DNA from: Styela clava
Taxonomy: Eukaryota; Chordata; Ascidiacea; Stolidobranchia; Styelidae
Reading direction: 5' to 3'
Length of the DNA: 64,000 nucleotides
NCBI RefSeq assembly: GCF_964204865.1
Contig: NC_135252.1
Span: forward strand, 5,663,383 to 5,727,382
Positions 12,283 through 23,221 of this stretch are shown in pieces. The notes below the pieces were generated by a model that worked only from the letters and a program-made list of their open reading frames with translations, was not told the DNA's origin and did not search any database. Numbering within the stretch: position 1 is the first letter of the stretch; every line of letters starts with the position of its first letter. The position numbers were made by a program, and so were the translations under genes.

Positions 12283-14367
12283 GGCGAAAGACAATGAGTT
12301 GGTTGTCAACAAAACTATAATTGGAGGCTGACTACACTCTAAATTGCCTTTTGTTTATTGTTCTGTTTTTACGCAGTACCCTTTCATTTAAGAAACCGCT
12401 TCTTCAATGTACGTATCACCCCATGCCACAGTGTATAAAGGGTTAACTATGTATCGGGACCAATATTCTAACAACAATGAGAACTGTAATAAATATGTCC
12501 TCGTTGTGTTGTCTTCGCAACGTAAACCAGGCCTGACGAGATATTGTTTTCTGACAATAAACTAACACGAACCAACGCGGTTTGGCGATTCAATCAATTT
12601 AAAATGAAAGCCCCAATCAAATGAAAAAAATAACTACATCGAGGTTGTCAGTTTCCCATTCGGCTCGATATGAGCATGACATTACATGATCAACCATCTG
12701 TTCGATACGTTTTCCTATTATGTATAGCCCATGCGTGAGACATTGCACATTAGGAGCACTAGATTGGCATTTGCAGCTACTTATACTTCTCAATCCAAAC
12801 ATGAATGCATTTCGATTGTCTCAAATAAAGTTACAAATAGGCTAGCATTTTTTTCTATCATCTAAGAATATTATAAATTTTATGACGAAACACAGTATTC
12901 TATTCACAATGACAACCACTATAAAGCTATCTTGTCTCAACCGAACCTCAACTATAAAATAAGCCCACAATATGATATTACATACTTTGAATTGACGAGA
13001 AAGCATGTAAACTGGTAGGTTACTTCAGCGTCGCATATTTATCGTTTCGTATTATAGTGCTGGACTCGTCCTGCGCTCGGCTTTGGAAGAACTTAGACTA
13101 TAGAAACTCAAAAAGCTTTATTCGACTTTTATGAGCGATTCTACGGTATAAAGTAAAAACAACACCCATAGGCAAATAAAGAGCCGCGTATAATACGCTC
13201 AGCTGTATAATAAATCCGTCGATGCGTGTACACTTCAAACTCGCCCCGTTGTAATACAATGAAATTCTTTTCAATGCGATCGACCATATTAAAAGTAGAA
13301 AATTTGGTAAGTTATCTATTTTAAACTTAAACGTCAACATTCTTTTATTATGGCGTGCTTTTCGATTAAAATGGAATAATAGCCAATGTCTTCATATTGA
13401 AATTGAGCGGATTGCTGGCCCATGAAACTGTCAGCTATTGTTTTTTTTTTTGGTGGTTTAAGCCAATAGTCGTAATTTTTTATATTTTCATGTTGCCAGA
13501 ATTTACAACATACTGTTTTTATTAATACTTCCTGTACAACTACAACGATTGGTAAGCAATTTAAGAGATATTTTAAATTGCCTAAATCGGCTCAGCAGTC
13601 TTGTTCGATTGGTAATTGTTACAGGCTCGCTCATATGAAAACCCCGCGAATTCTATTTAATACGGCACTCGTAGTATTATTTGCAAGCCTAGCTAATCAT
13701 GTTGCCTTGGCAACGCGGCGAACCTACTCGGATCGTTCTGGGAGTGAGCCATTCATTCGTCAATTACGTGGTATCAAATGAATGATGGCCTGCCGAATGG
13801 GTGGTTGTTTCAATGGAATGAAAGCACTGTCTACTACAATAGCTTAGCGAACAAACTTACCTAGGCCGTCTCGTTCTTACAATTACAAAAGTAAACGTTT
13901 GCTGTGTCAACAATCCTTTGACATAAAATTTGTAATTATGCCATATATTAAACCAAGTTTTAGGGGACAGGTTCACTGCAAACACAGAGTAAAATACGAG
14001 GTTGTTTGAAAAGTGTATTCCTAGAAGCGTCTTCGACCTTCTGTTGCTGTTCATCGACGCTATTGCTACGCTTGGCAAATTAGTAAGCCCGACATACCCA
14101 AAGTAAGTGCAAAGTACAAATTCCATCCACAAATGTCTTTTATAACGTAGTCCCATTTCCAACACCCAAAAAGATCATGATATTAATAATAATAATAATT
14201 ACAAGAGATTCATAGCTACTGGAAGCAAAGTTGTCGTTGTTAATGCATGTAACTAATAAGTTTATTAAAATATTATTTCTTTTTGCGATTATGGGATCTT
14301 CGAAACAAGGCTGATGTCTTGTTTCAGCCACTAGAGGACGCTTCGAGTAAGTAGGCCTATGTAAATA
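12283..14367. other. Intergenic stretch with one possible short secreted ORF
   Basis: Upstream of the coiled-coil gene. It contains its presumed promoter and 5' UTR, short shadow ORFs on the minus strand, and the separately listed 48-codon ORF at 13626-13772. I saw no conserved domain or RNA gene here. Confidence 0.4.
13626..13772 (+). CDS. Possible short secreted peptide ORF (48 aa), speculative
   Basis: The internal ATG of a longer frame gives MKTPRILFNTALVVLFASLA, which has the basic start, hydrophobic core and small residues of a signal peptide, with a plausible cleavage after ALA near residue 26. The remaining 22 residues are basic and include a dibasic pair (TRRTY) and end in RQLRGIK before a TGA. 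This architecture fits a small secreted peptide or a neuropeptide-like precursor, but the ORF is short, it has no neighbour support, and it is the only plus-strand gene candidate in the left half. It could equally be chance. Confidence 0.22.
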
Positions 14368-15191
14368 TCGTCACGCTAATAACGGAATTGCGTAAATCAT
14401 TTTTGGCGATTTTGAGTTTTTTATAAAATAGGTATTTATGTAATGCTGCGCTCCTGTCTGTTAACTCAGATTTTATTTTAGGAATTCCGAAACCCATAAA
14501 AATGGAGATTTAGTATGACATGCACATTTGTGTAATTGTTTCGTCATAATGAATTATCATTGTTACCGCGGGACTATTGTGACGTCACAAAGGCAAAATA
14601 ACCTCGGCGACGTATTTCCGAGTTTTTGCATCTCGGATTCTAGCTTAGCGCGTATTAATTTGAATTTTTACTACAGTATAGGAAGACGTGCACTTGTGAT
14701 ATTCACTGTCCGAGTCCAATTTACCTTGTTTGGCTTTTATATTGGGTGCATTGCTGTTTTATTCTTTATATTTAATCTTAGTCTTATTTCGGTGGGTGTG
14801 CAGAACGTGTTATATTGATGAAATATATATTTTTGAACATAAAAAATAATGTAATTGAAACTGATTAGCTATTTTGGGGATTAGACATTGTAGATACTGA
14901 GAATTACATTCGTTTTTGGAATGTTTAGTTTTCAGGACTGGTGCATATAGTGAAGTTGCAAAATTGCGTATGTCCCCAAGTCATAGACACATTTCTGTCT
15001 AAGTCACAGTGCGCCATTATGACGTCACTTAACTGCGCCATACAAATTAACTTAAATCCGGCTACGATCAAAAAATTGAACCATGGCAAATTATTGACTC
15101 TCAATTGCATAACAAAATCATTAGGAAGTTTTTTACGTTTTTCTCGAAACTGCTAAAAATGACTTACGCAATTCGGTTATTAGCGTGACGA
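14368..15191. mobile_element. 824-bp TA-flanked long-inverted-repeat DNA element (mariner-like, non-autonomous)
   Basis: The left end begins TCGTCACGCTAATAAC and the right end is its near-exact reverse complement; the arms match over about 40 bp with two differences and then decay over a further 20 bp. Both ends abut TA (14366-14367 and 15192-15193), the target of Tc1/mariner elements. The interior has short ORFs (for example 14528-14818 plus) that show no transposase motif, so this is best read as a non-autonomous derivative. The superfamily is inferred from the TA and terminal repeats only. Confidence 0.6.
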
Positions 15192-16359
15192 TATGGTGGT
15201 GCGCGAGTTAGTTAGTAACACATACATGGAATATGTTTCAGTGGTAATTATTGCATTTTGATATATTCACTCCGCACCTGCCCAGTCATGAAAAATCATC
15301 ACCTTTAAACTAGAAAAAAAACATGAAAGCAATGTTCAAACATAGCGATACAGAAAATGGATTGGCCCAATGCTTGCGGATTTCCCCAACACTAATTTAA
15401 CAGAACGGTATATTGGCCCAATTCGTGTTTGGCAAAGCGCTGTTTTTTTCACGTTGGATATAACAAGCTTCAATTTCTAGAAATGCAGTTTATTGTATAC
15501 CCTACTTTATATTTCTCAACTTAACGAATATAGCCTACATCTAACGCATCGATTTGTCTCCGTGATTCGATAATAATTGATTTTTATCTTGGCATGATTT
15601 CTTATTTATACTAGTTTACTTATATGTAATAATAATATGGTCTCTGTTTCTCTGATAATTTTGCCATGTTCACTCAATACCTAAAATGCATTTGATGACT
15701 ACGGAACAAAATCTTACTGTCAGTATTTTTCTTCTTCAAAATTCCAATATTTTCTTGAGTGTCGTTACCATGGTCCATGGCTACCTGAATTTATATTTCT
15801 TCTATTTACCATCCTTTTTGTCGAAGTCTCTTTCAGCTTTGACGTATAAATTCTTGTTTTTGCAACTTCATTTGTTGCTATGTATCACTAGAAATGAACT
15901 GACTTTCACAAAATAATCACAAAATTTAGGTATATTAGTTGATATAACTTTTATTTGAAATAAGCTTGATCCGATATTTTCATAAGTATCATCTTGATAG
16001 CCACCAGCTTCTTTTTATTCTTGTTATTACTGTAACTCTGTAAAGGAGAGGAAATCATCATTTACAGATCAAATGCAGTGTGCCACAAAGTATTGAAATA
16101 TTTAATTTCTCTTATATTACAAATCTCATTTGTCATTCATGCATATTCCATTAATCTAATGAATATGCACAAATCTAAGCTACAACGCGAACACGGATAG
16201 TTGTAGACACGGGAACAAAGCTAATCGCGCCTTTAGCTATTAGTCAAATGTTATCGTGCTGGCGAGATGTAGGAAGTAAGTGGAAGGTGGTCCCGGCCAA
16301 GTAAATTATATAGTTGACAAATGAGCTGCATTATTTGTATGTGTAATGCTTAACTAATA
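15192..16359. other. Intergenic stretch, nothing recognised
   Basis: About 1.2 kb of AT-rich sequence between the mariner-like element and the 3' end of the TIL gene. The 76-codon plus ORF at 15686-15916 is hydrophobic and has no splice or domain support. The part next to 16360 should contain the 3' UTR of the TIL gene. Confidence 0.45.
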
Positions 16360-17192
16360 TTAATTACTTGGGGTACACGAAACAATTTCCAATGTACCAT
16401 TTTTTGCTCTTGCTGCTTCCACACAAGGTTCTTCTCTCACGCAAGTCTTGTCTGTCAAACTTCTAGGTATATAACCATATTTGCAAGTGCAGAAATCACC
16501 CACACCGCATGGAGAGAAACAAATACTCATACCATCTTCTGCAATATCATAAAATTCCAGGTTTGGATTGTCGCATGTTCCACCGCATGGTTCACAGTCA
16601 GTATAAATACTTCCTTCTGGACATGACTTATCTGTATATAATACAAAATATAATATATCTCGAAAAAATTTGGAAATTAATATCTATCACATTTTAGTCT
16701 TATTTTCTATTTATATTCGTTGAGTCAATATTTAAGATTGAAAATTTTGTCCAATGGTTTGATTAAATCATATTAATCCAAGAGAAACAACCAATATATT
16801 TTACCATTCAGCATGGAAGTAAACTTTAAAATACCGAAATAAAATGCATGATTTTTAAAATATGCACAATGTAATGTACGCAATTGTTCAAAAGTTGGTA
16901 TACCTGGAATTCTCAAATAACAGAAAGGATATCATCAGAAGTCAGTGATATGACTAAAATACCTATATTTCAAAATTGTCGCCTGAGAGCGCTCAACAAA
17001 CTGCCTTATTAGTAACTAACTATTTTGCTATATACGTCGTTCGAAAGTCATTTCAGTCAATTCATACTCCAAAAAGAATCATGTTTTGGAACAGTAATAC
17101 AAATAAAGGCGAAAATACACAGTCTGAATAGCTAACTCACCTGTGGAAACGGCACTCGCAAATGAAAAAATTAGTAATATAAAGGTAAGCAT
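16360..17192 (-). CDS. Secreted TIL-domain (trypsin-inhibitor-like) cysteine-rich protein, 107 aa
   Basis: Two exons, 17192-17141 and 16631-16360, joined in phase 1 across a 509-bp intron with gtgag donor and a tatacag acceptor. Exon 1 encodes a clean signal peptide (MLTFILLIFSFASA). The mature part has cysteines at residues 21, 30, 33, 37, 55, 59, 65, 67, 81 and 87, which reproduces the ten-cysteine TIL pattern: CPEG opening, CxxCxxTC core (CEPCGGTC), CxC pair (CTC) and the closing KTCVREEPC. An eleventh cysteine (103) lies in a short tail ending at TAA. TIL domains commonly act as serine-protease inhibitors or as modules of secreted adhesive and mucin-like proteins; a single-domain protein with a signal peptide favours a secreted inhibitor or defence role. 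The loop between the fifth and sixth cysteines is only three residues (FSP), so inhibitory activity is not assured. Confidence 0.8.
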
Positions 17193-18154
17193 AGTGAGTG
17201 GCGAACCTATAAACGAGAATTTTCTTTAGTGTTCTTAAAAACCTTAGTTTACAGATATGTGTTACATGCTAATATGGAAATGGTGAACGAAATACAAAAG
17301 TTGTAACGGTAACTGTTCTCAAATATATCTTGCAATTATGTAACTGCACACTAAAGCTTATCATAATATTGATATATGTCGCATATAAAGTTGCAAGATT
17401 GGATACTGTCTGTTATTCTCTTGTGTCGTTATGTGAGAATATGAGGAGCTGCCTAAACCACAGTAAGGATGAGGTTTCATTAAAAGAGGCCTATTCTTTG
17501 AAACTATGCATTTTCGTTCTATAAATTTGGGTTCAAGAATGAAGAGTACGCACTATAAAGCATTCACTGCGTGATTGTTCTCAATAACTATTCTATTGAG
17601 ATTGTAATTACCACAGTGATGCTTGTGTACTATTCAAGTGTTAATAACGTTCTGGGAATTCGGAAGGAAAGAATTTGTTTACAATGAGATTCACCCAGTC
17701 TGAGGCTAAGAAGGTCAAATTGTAGAATGGAAAAATTGGCATTTACAGTATAAAATTAAGTTTTCTCATTCAATACATTTCATGCTATAGTAATTTGATC
17801 TGACTAATTAATTTGACTTTTAGAAGACTAGTAATTGATCAGTGTAAAAATGAAATGCGAGCCTGGATTATTTCTTAGATTTGCGACTGAGTGCAAACGA
17901 ATTTCATAAGAACATCAACATATTACGTTATAATACTCAGTGAATACCCTTTTTCCCGATCATTAATCCGTTAAACTGCGATCGAAATCATATCAATTCT
18001 CGAATTCAGTTAAAGCATCATATAAAGGTTTTTGCCTGTAATCATATTACTATAATAAATGGTCACTCAAGTCAGTAAATGTAAATATTAGGCTCCTACT
18101 ATAACCTGATTTGTACATTTTAAAATGTGATATTTCTTACAATGTGGTATAAAT
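17193..18154. other. Intergenic stretch, presumed promoter side of the TIL gene
   Basis: The sequence next to 17193 should contain the TIL gene promoter, but I could not identify a specific element. The rest is AT-rich with one 64-codon plus ORF (17330-17524) that has no recognisable features. Confidence 0.4.
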
Positions 18155-18830
18155 CAGGGGTGACCAACCTGCTTTCGACCGCGATCGACTAAAATCTTCA
18201 AAATAGATCGCGATCGACAGATCGATAACAAGGTCCTACACAAAAACGAATGGGCACTGAATGTGCAGATAACTGCACACACGCATTTTAGTCGTAAATG
18301 TTGGAAATTCCTCAATGAACCTTGCCAAGTATTATCCAAACAGCGAAAATAAATATTCTCAAACCATGAATGTTACATGACTGCTCCAACTTCAGTATCT
18401 AATCTACAATTTCCTCCAAACGCGATTTCTCGCTTGCTCAGAATTAGAACAAATTGGGCATTTTGATGCCACTGCTACCATTGCGAATAAAATTTATCAC
18501 ACTACTCTTGGAGTGAGACAATAACTTTCGTATACTGCAGAAGTTATTGTATGATTGTTTGTCAGTCTAACCACGCGATATTCGGCACTTCATTTTTAAA
18601 CCTTGGCAGCGGAAAAATTTGCATTTGTTGTGTGATAATATGCTTTATCGGGCTTGCCCAGACTCAAATACTGTATGTGTATATTGTATTTTGCGCATGT
18701 AAAGTACGGTATTCTTCCTGTTGCAAAACACACAACTGGTTCGAGGCAATTTTTGGGGGTATTTCAAGAAAATTCTTTCAACATCAGACGCGATCGATTG
18801 CTCGAGACGTGGCGATTAAACCGTAATCAG
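18155..18830. mobile_element. hAT-type terminal fragment (left end only)
   Basis: At 18155 the sequence begins CAGGGGTGACCAACCTGC and is followed by repeated GCGATCGAC motifs, a common layout of hAT ends, and closely resembles the terminus of the better preserved element at 25609-27290. A second GCGATCGA motif occurs near 18792, but I could not find a matching right terminus or target duplication, so the right border given is only approximate and the copy is probably broken. Confidence 0.45.
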
Positions 18831-19351
18831 TAAGTTGGCAAAATCATTGGAAAAGTGTAAATGCATACAGTACAAAGAAAATTGCGCAGGTTGTTCACTT
18901 TAAAGTCATGGGCGTAATTTACAATGCATGCAACGTCTATTTCTTCTAGGCTCCGACGGCCATGTTCCATAACAGTGTCTAGGCAGCAATAAGTTAAATG
19001 TGACGGAACATCCAAAAGTTAACCAGCTGCTCACACACGGAAAACACACAAAATTAGCTGTAGGAATCTTGCAAATGGTGAAATAATATATATATATATA
19101 TAAATGTTCTGCACAGTTAACCCTTTCTTGGGGGCCAAATGAAGCACTTTACTGATTGCTTATTTGTTCAATGACACAGTTTTCAGTATCCCGTTATAAG
19201 GCACAATCTGAGAATCGCCATATGCAAAATACATGCAAAGCACTTGAAGGGGCTAGCTTTTGCGTTTGACATGCACGACTCGGTAACGAGTGATAACATA
19301 GTTTACTAATAAATTTTCATGGATATTATGAATGAAAATGATGTTCTGATA

Positions 19352-22300
19352 TCATGATGTTAAGCTAGCTAATCGATCAACTTTGTTGGCTAATCCACTT
19401 GCTTCTAGTTCTTTCATAAAATCTGTTGGTCCGTCTTTGTCAAGAACATTTGAAATTTTTTCCAGGAGTTCCTTGGTCTGTAGTAATATAAATTTGTATT
19501 TATTTCCCATACCGTGCTGGACTCAATTTAAAAAAAAAACGAAAATTGAGTGCATTCATAATGCCAAAGTAACTATCTTAGAACATGCCTTACCCAAAGC
19601 ATTCAGCTATGAGATAGAGTGACCTGACATGGGCAAACTACGGCCCGCGGGCCAAATCCGGCCCGTTGACTAATTCAATCTGACCCGACTGATGCTGCCA
19701 CAACTAAACTAAAACCAAATGTTGATGTTTCAGTTAATAAATAGCTCAAGAAATTTGTTGGAATTGCGATTAAATTTAGTTTTGGCACGAGGCTCATTGT
19801 TTTCCACTTTTGCTTTTGTAACACTGTGAATAAAATTTTGTTCATAAAATGTAACATTTAACGTCACGCTTACATGGCCCGCCAGTCTAGGTGGGCAAAT
19901 TTTTTGGCCCCTGGCCCATAAAACCTTGCCCACCCTGGAGCTAGACCTTAGCAAAGAAATGAACACACAGTCAACATTTTGCAGAAAAGGCAGTATAATC
20001 GATTCAGTATTTTTTTTAAATCTTGTAACATTGCAGTTTTGTTTTACACAGTTTAATGCTATGCTGCTGCCTACCTGCTTATATTCAACTCGTAACTGCT
20101 TAATTTCTTGCTGTCTTTTCCATTGCTTTTTATGCATTGCCTTCTCTATGTCTTTGTACATGTTTTGTCTCCTTTTTTCAACTTGTCTCGCCATTTCATC
20201 ACACTCAGCATCGACCTGGAAAAAAAAATACGTCTCACCATCATTGTTTGATATATAAAGTTACATATGATATGTTTGACTAGAATTACACAATGTACCC
20301 TCTTTTTTAGATCTTCTCCTTTCATTTCTATACTTGACACAACACTTTGAGATTCCAAAATATTGCCACCTAGCGTTTCAATCTTGCTTGTTAAAGCTTT
20401 CGTTGATTGCTTCAACCGACGGCGAATCTCTTTGAATTTTTGTAGAACTTTCAGCGGTGCGATCTAAACGAGGATATTTTAAGATATTTTGTGGTATATA
20501 TGCAAAGCTATCGAACGTGGACTTCTTCCAGCACATTTGACCTTGGAACCTTGGTTAGATGTCAAAGCTTATATATTTACACAGTAGTAATTAAAATTAC
20601 TTTTTGCTATTTGAGTGTTGTTTTAATTATATTGGTTTACGGCACAATTCGCTAACGACTGAGAATTTTTTTTTTCCTCGGCAACCAGATGTATCAATTC
20701 CGTGTGTTTGTCGTAATTTCGTCGTTTGTTTTAATTAGATGTTTAATTCTAAATATACTCAATAACTTTGTGCATTTTTTGTTAGAAATTTGGTACAGTC
20801 GTCGGTAGACTGGCATCCCCCGCTAATCCATTGGTCTAATATATCTTTAGACCATGCTATACATAATATCGACCTATTTGTGTATAAAACTCACCACGTT
20901 CTCTATGTTTTAGATGTTGTTTTAAATCCCACTTATCCGCACGATCAATAACAAATTTTGTAACATTTAAGTATTGATTTACCTTATGGTCTTTATGACT
21001 GTCTTCCAACGCACAAAGTGGACATAAATTGCAAGCACATGTTTCGCACCACATCAACAGTTCCATGTGAAATTGTCGATGACGACTACACTCTGGATAT
21101 CGAGTCTTACTTTCAACTTTGAATCTCACAACTGCCTGAAATTTAACATATTCACTAAATCAGATGATGTACAACTTACTAAACTGATTTTTATCTGTCA
21201 AGTCTGGGTAAATTTCACATTCTCCTTCTTCTGGAGTCATAATTAATGAAAGGGAGATGTCTCTCAACCGGAATCACTGCTAGAATCTTGTATTTTGAGT
21301 CAAAATACAAGATTCTAGCGGTGATTCCGGTATATGTGGATTTATTGCAAACGGATTTATATACTTGATTTACTATCACGCTGTCCTGTATTTATGTATT
21401 TAACTATCATTGATTATCGGCGTCGTGAATTCATTTCGTTTTAATCATGGCAATTACGACTTCTTTCCGTGATATATTTAGAGCAGGTTTACAATAATAC
21501 GGGAATTTAAAGTAAATATAACACGGTATTGGTCTAAATATCTACAGTAAATTTAAAGATGATTGAATTGTTTATTCGACACACTTTTTATAGAATGTTT
21601 GTGACATTGACTAGTTTTAAATGTCAATATGCGATTGAATAAATAAATATATCTATCCTCTTATTATTTCGCTTCATTGGAACTGTTAATAATATTCAAT
21701 ATTATACATATGCTTCTACTTACTTGTTCTAAATTAACGTTCCTGGGTAAGCAATCAACCCCTTCTGGTCCGTATTTAATTATATTTCGACATGTCGGAC
21801 ATATAAACCTGCTTCTTTTCTGAAAAACATAACCATTTTTATAAAGTTAATCAATAGAACATTTGATCAGTCTCGAATGCACAAGAATTTATTCACTTCC
21901 ATATCCAGTGTTATATATACAAGTCCGAGCTTCCCCAACTACTCAAAATTTGTTGCTCGAGAATGTACTTGTGGAAATTTGGTTTTTGTCTAAAATATTC
22001 GAAATGTCATACATGGCAGCAATATCTCGGCAAAATTTGGCCGACTAAATCCATATATTCGGAAAATTTGAATGGTTATACCGGGACTCTTCATATTCTA
22101 TTACTTTATTGTATCGGTGAATAATTCAGAACAGGGGTGGGCAAATTACGTCCCGCGGGCGGGTTTTCATCCGGGCCACTCATGCCAGCTGAAATTATGA
22201 CTGTATATTTTATGAATATTAATTTCCGTTGAAAATACCGATGAAAATAACGTCATAAAATCCCGATTGTTACTTTGTACTTCTCATTATTATATAAACG

Positions 22301-22605
22301 TTAGCCCAGCTGTTGGACTAGTTTTTGTGAATAGAGTTTTGAGCCTCCAGCCGAGTAAGCAACTGGCCTACTCAAAAAAGTAATTGCCCACCCCTGGTTT
22401 AGAAACTCATATCTACAAACCTGTAAAACTAAATCAGACGTTGTAATCAACATTTCAGTACAGTTTTTACAGAAAGTATGAGAACAGGGTAGAAATAACG
22501 GTTTGTCGTACAATTCCAAACATTGTGGACATAGTAGTTCGGGAGGAATACTTGGTAGGTTTGGTGACGTTTCTGGAGGAAGATCCACGACTCTAGATTC
22601 AACAA
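19352..22605 (-). CDS. TRIM/RBCC RING-type E3 ubiquitin ligase without C-terminal domain
   Basis: Exons: 22605-22421, 21819-21724, 21135-20895, about 20444-20299, 20215-20075, 19477-19352 (TGA). Exons 1-2 make a C3HC4 RING finger split by an intron: CPQCLELYDKPLFLPCSHTF and CKNC, then FICPTCRN. Exon 3 carries a B-box (CSRHRQFHM, then CETCACNLCPLC and DSHKDH). Exons 4-5 are charged coiled coil. The last exon ends LASLTS with no SPRY, NHL or other substrate domain. The known RBCC role is ubiquitin transfer with coiled-coil dimerisation. The RING exon has no ATG and needs one base from an upstream exon, so the start is missing; a candidate 5' exon is listed separately. The acceptor of exon 4 is unsure: the best-looking site at 20461 is out of phase, whereas the weaker one at 20445 keeps frame. 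Introns contain two hAT-like MITEs and a hairpin. Confidence 0.75.
19619..19937. mobile_element. Small hAT-like MITE in TRIM intron
   Basis: The left end holds CATGGGCAAACTACGGCCCG and the right end is GGCCCCTGGCCC followed by TTGCCCACCCTG; the reverse complement of the latter (CAGGGTGGGCAA) matches the left core. The flanks GAGATAGA (19611-19618) and GAGCTAGA (19938-19945) agree at seven of eight bases, fitting an 8-bp hAT duplication, although the left terminus then has a few extra bases before the repeat. The element lies in the last TRIM intron. Confidence 0.5.
21268..21331. repeat. Near-perfect 32-nt-arm hairpin in TRIM intron
   Basis: The left arm (from 21268) starts ACCGGAATCACTGCTAG and the right arm (to 21331) reads back as its reverse complement with one mismatch; the arms are separated by a single base. 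It sits alone in the intron between the second RING exon and the B-box exon. No target duplication is visible. It could be a tiny foldback element or give a stable hairpin in the pre-mRNA. Confidence 0.7.
22132..22396. mobile_element. 265-bp hAT-like MITE in TRIM intron
   Basis: The left terminus is CAGGGGTGGGCAAATTACG and the right terminus, read on the other strand, is CAGGGGTGGGCAATTAC, so the terminal repeats agree over about 15 bases. The flanking octamers ATTCAGAA and GTTTAGAA match at six positions, consistent with an old hAT duplication. It begins 24 bp downstream of the RING exon donor and has no coding capacity. Confidence 0.65.
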
Positions 22606-22716
22606 CTGCAATGTAAAATGAATGCAATGATCAACAAAATTCATAGCATTTTGCCGGTACGTTTACACATCAAATTTTAAAATATTTGGAAAGAATATAG
22701 GCATATGTACAATACC

Positions 22717-23221
22717 TCTAAATAAACGTTATAAATCTCGTTTTCGGCAAAACAGAATAATTTGTCTTCCAGCGCATCAACGGCATACAGGACAAAGGTT
22801 ATATATATATGGAAATATTTATTGCTAAAGACAATTATCAGTCTTTCCTCAAAATAACGTTTTTGCAAAAACTTTCTCATCGCATATCCCTACTTAAGAT
22901 CATGAGGTTAAATAAGGTTGTCTCGGCATTTGGCAATTCTATTTCGCAGTCTCGATAATTATATGTTATGGTCTGACCTGAAGCTAAATAATCATCATTT
23001 GCCAGGAGACTCATGTTGTTTATTCTATATTCCAAGGACTCTAATGTGTATTTTTCTACTTCTTCTTTTTCTATTTTTTCTTTGATTGTTATTTCTGGTT
23101 GTTGTTCTTTGATTTCTTCTGCTTCAAAAGGTTTGAATCCAGGCATATATATATTTTTCGGGATCGTTTCCCGATAACAGTATTTAAAGTATTTAATTGA
23201 TAATGTCTGTTTAAGAAACAT
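22717..23221 (-). CDS. Candidate upstream exon(s) of the TRIM gene, or a frame-broken separate ORF
   Basis: An ATG at 23221 opens a 114-codon frame with acidic, helix-prone sequence (EAEEIKEQQPEITIKEKIEK). It stops at 22877, where an overlapping frame starting at 22880 continues with coding-like sequence (YAVDALEDKLFCFAENEIYN) up to a GAG|GTATTG donor at 22717. A 2-nt shift joins the two, so this may be a frameshifted gene piece or a sequence error. A donor inside the first frame near 22971 (TCAG|GTCAGA) is in the phase the RING exon needs, so a shorter first TRIM exon is also possible. I could not choose between these. Confidence 0.3.
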
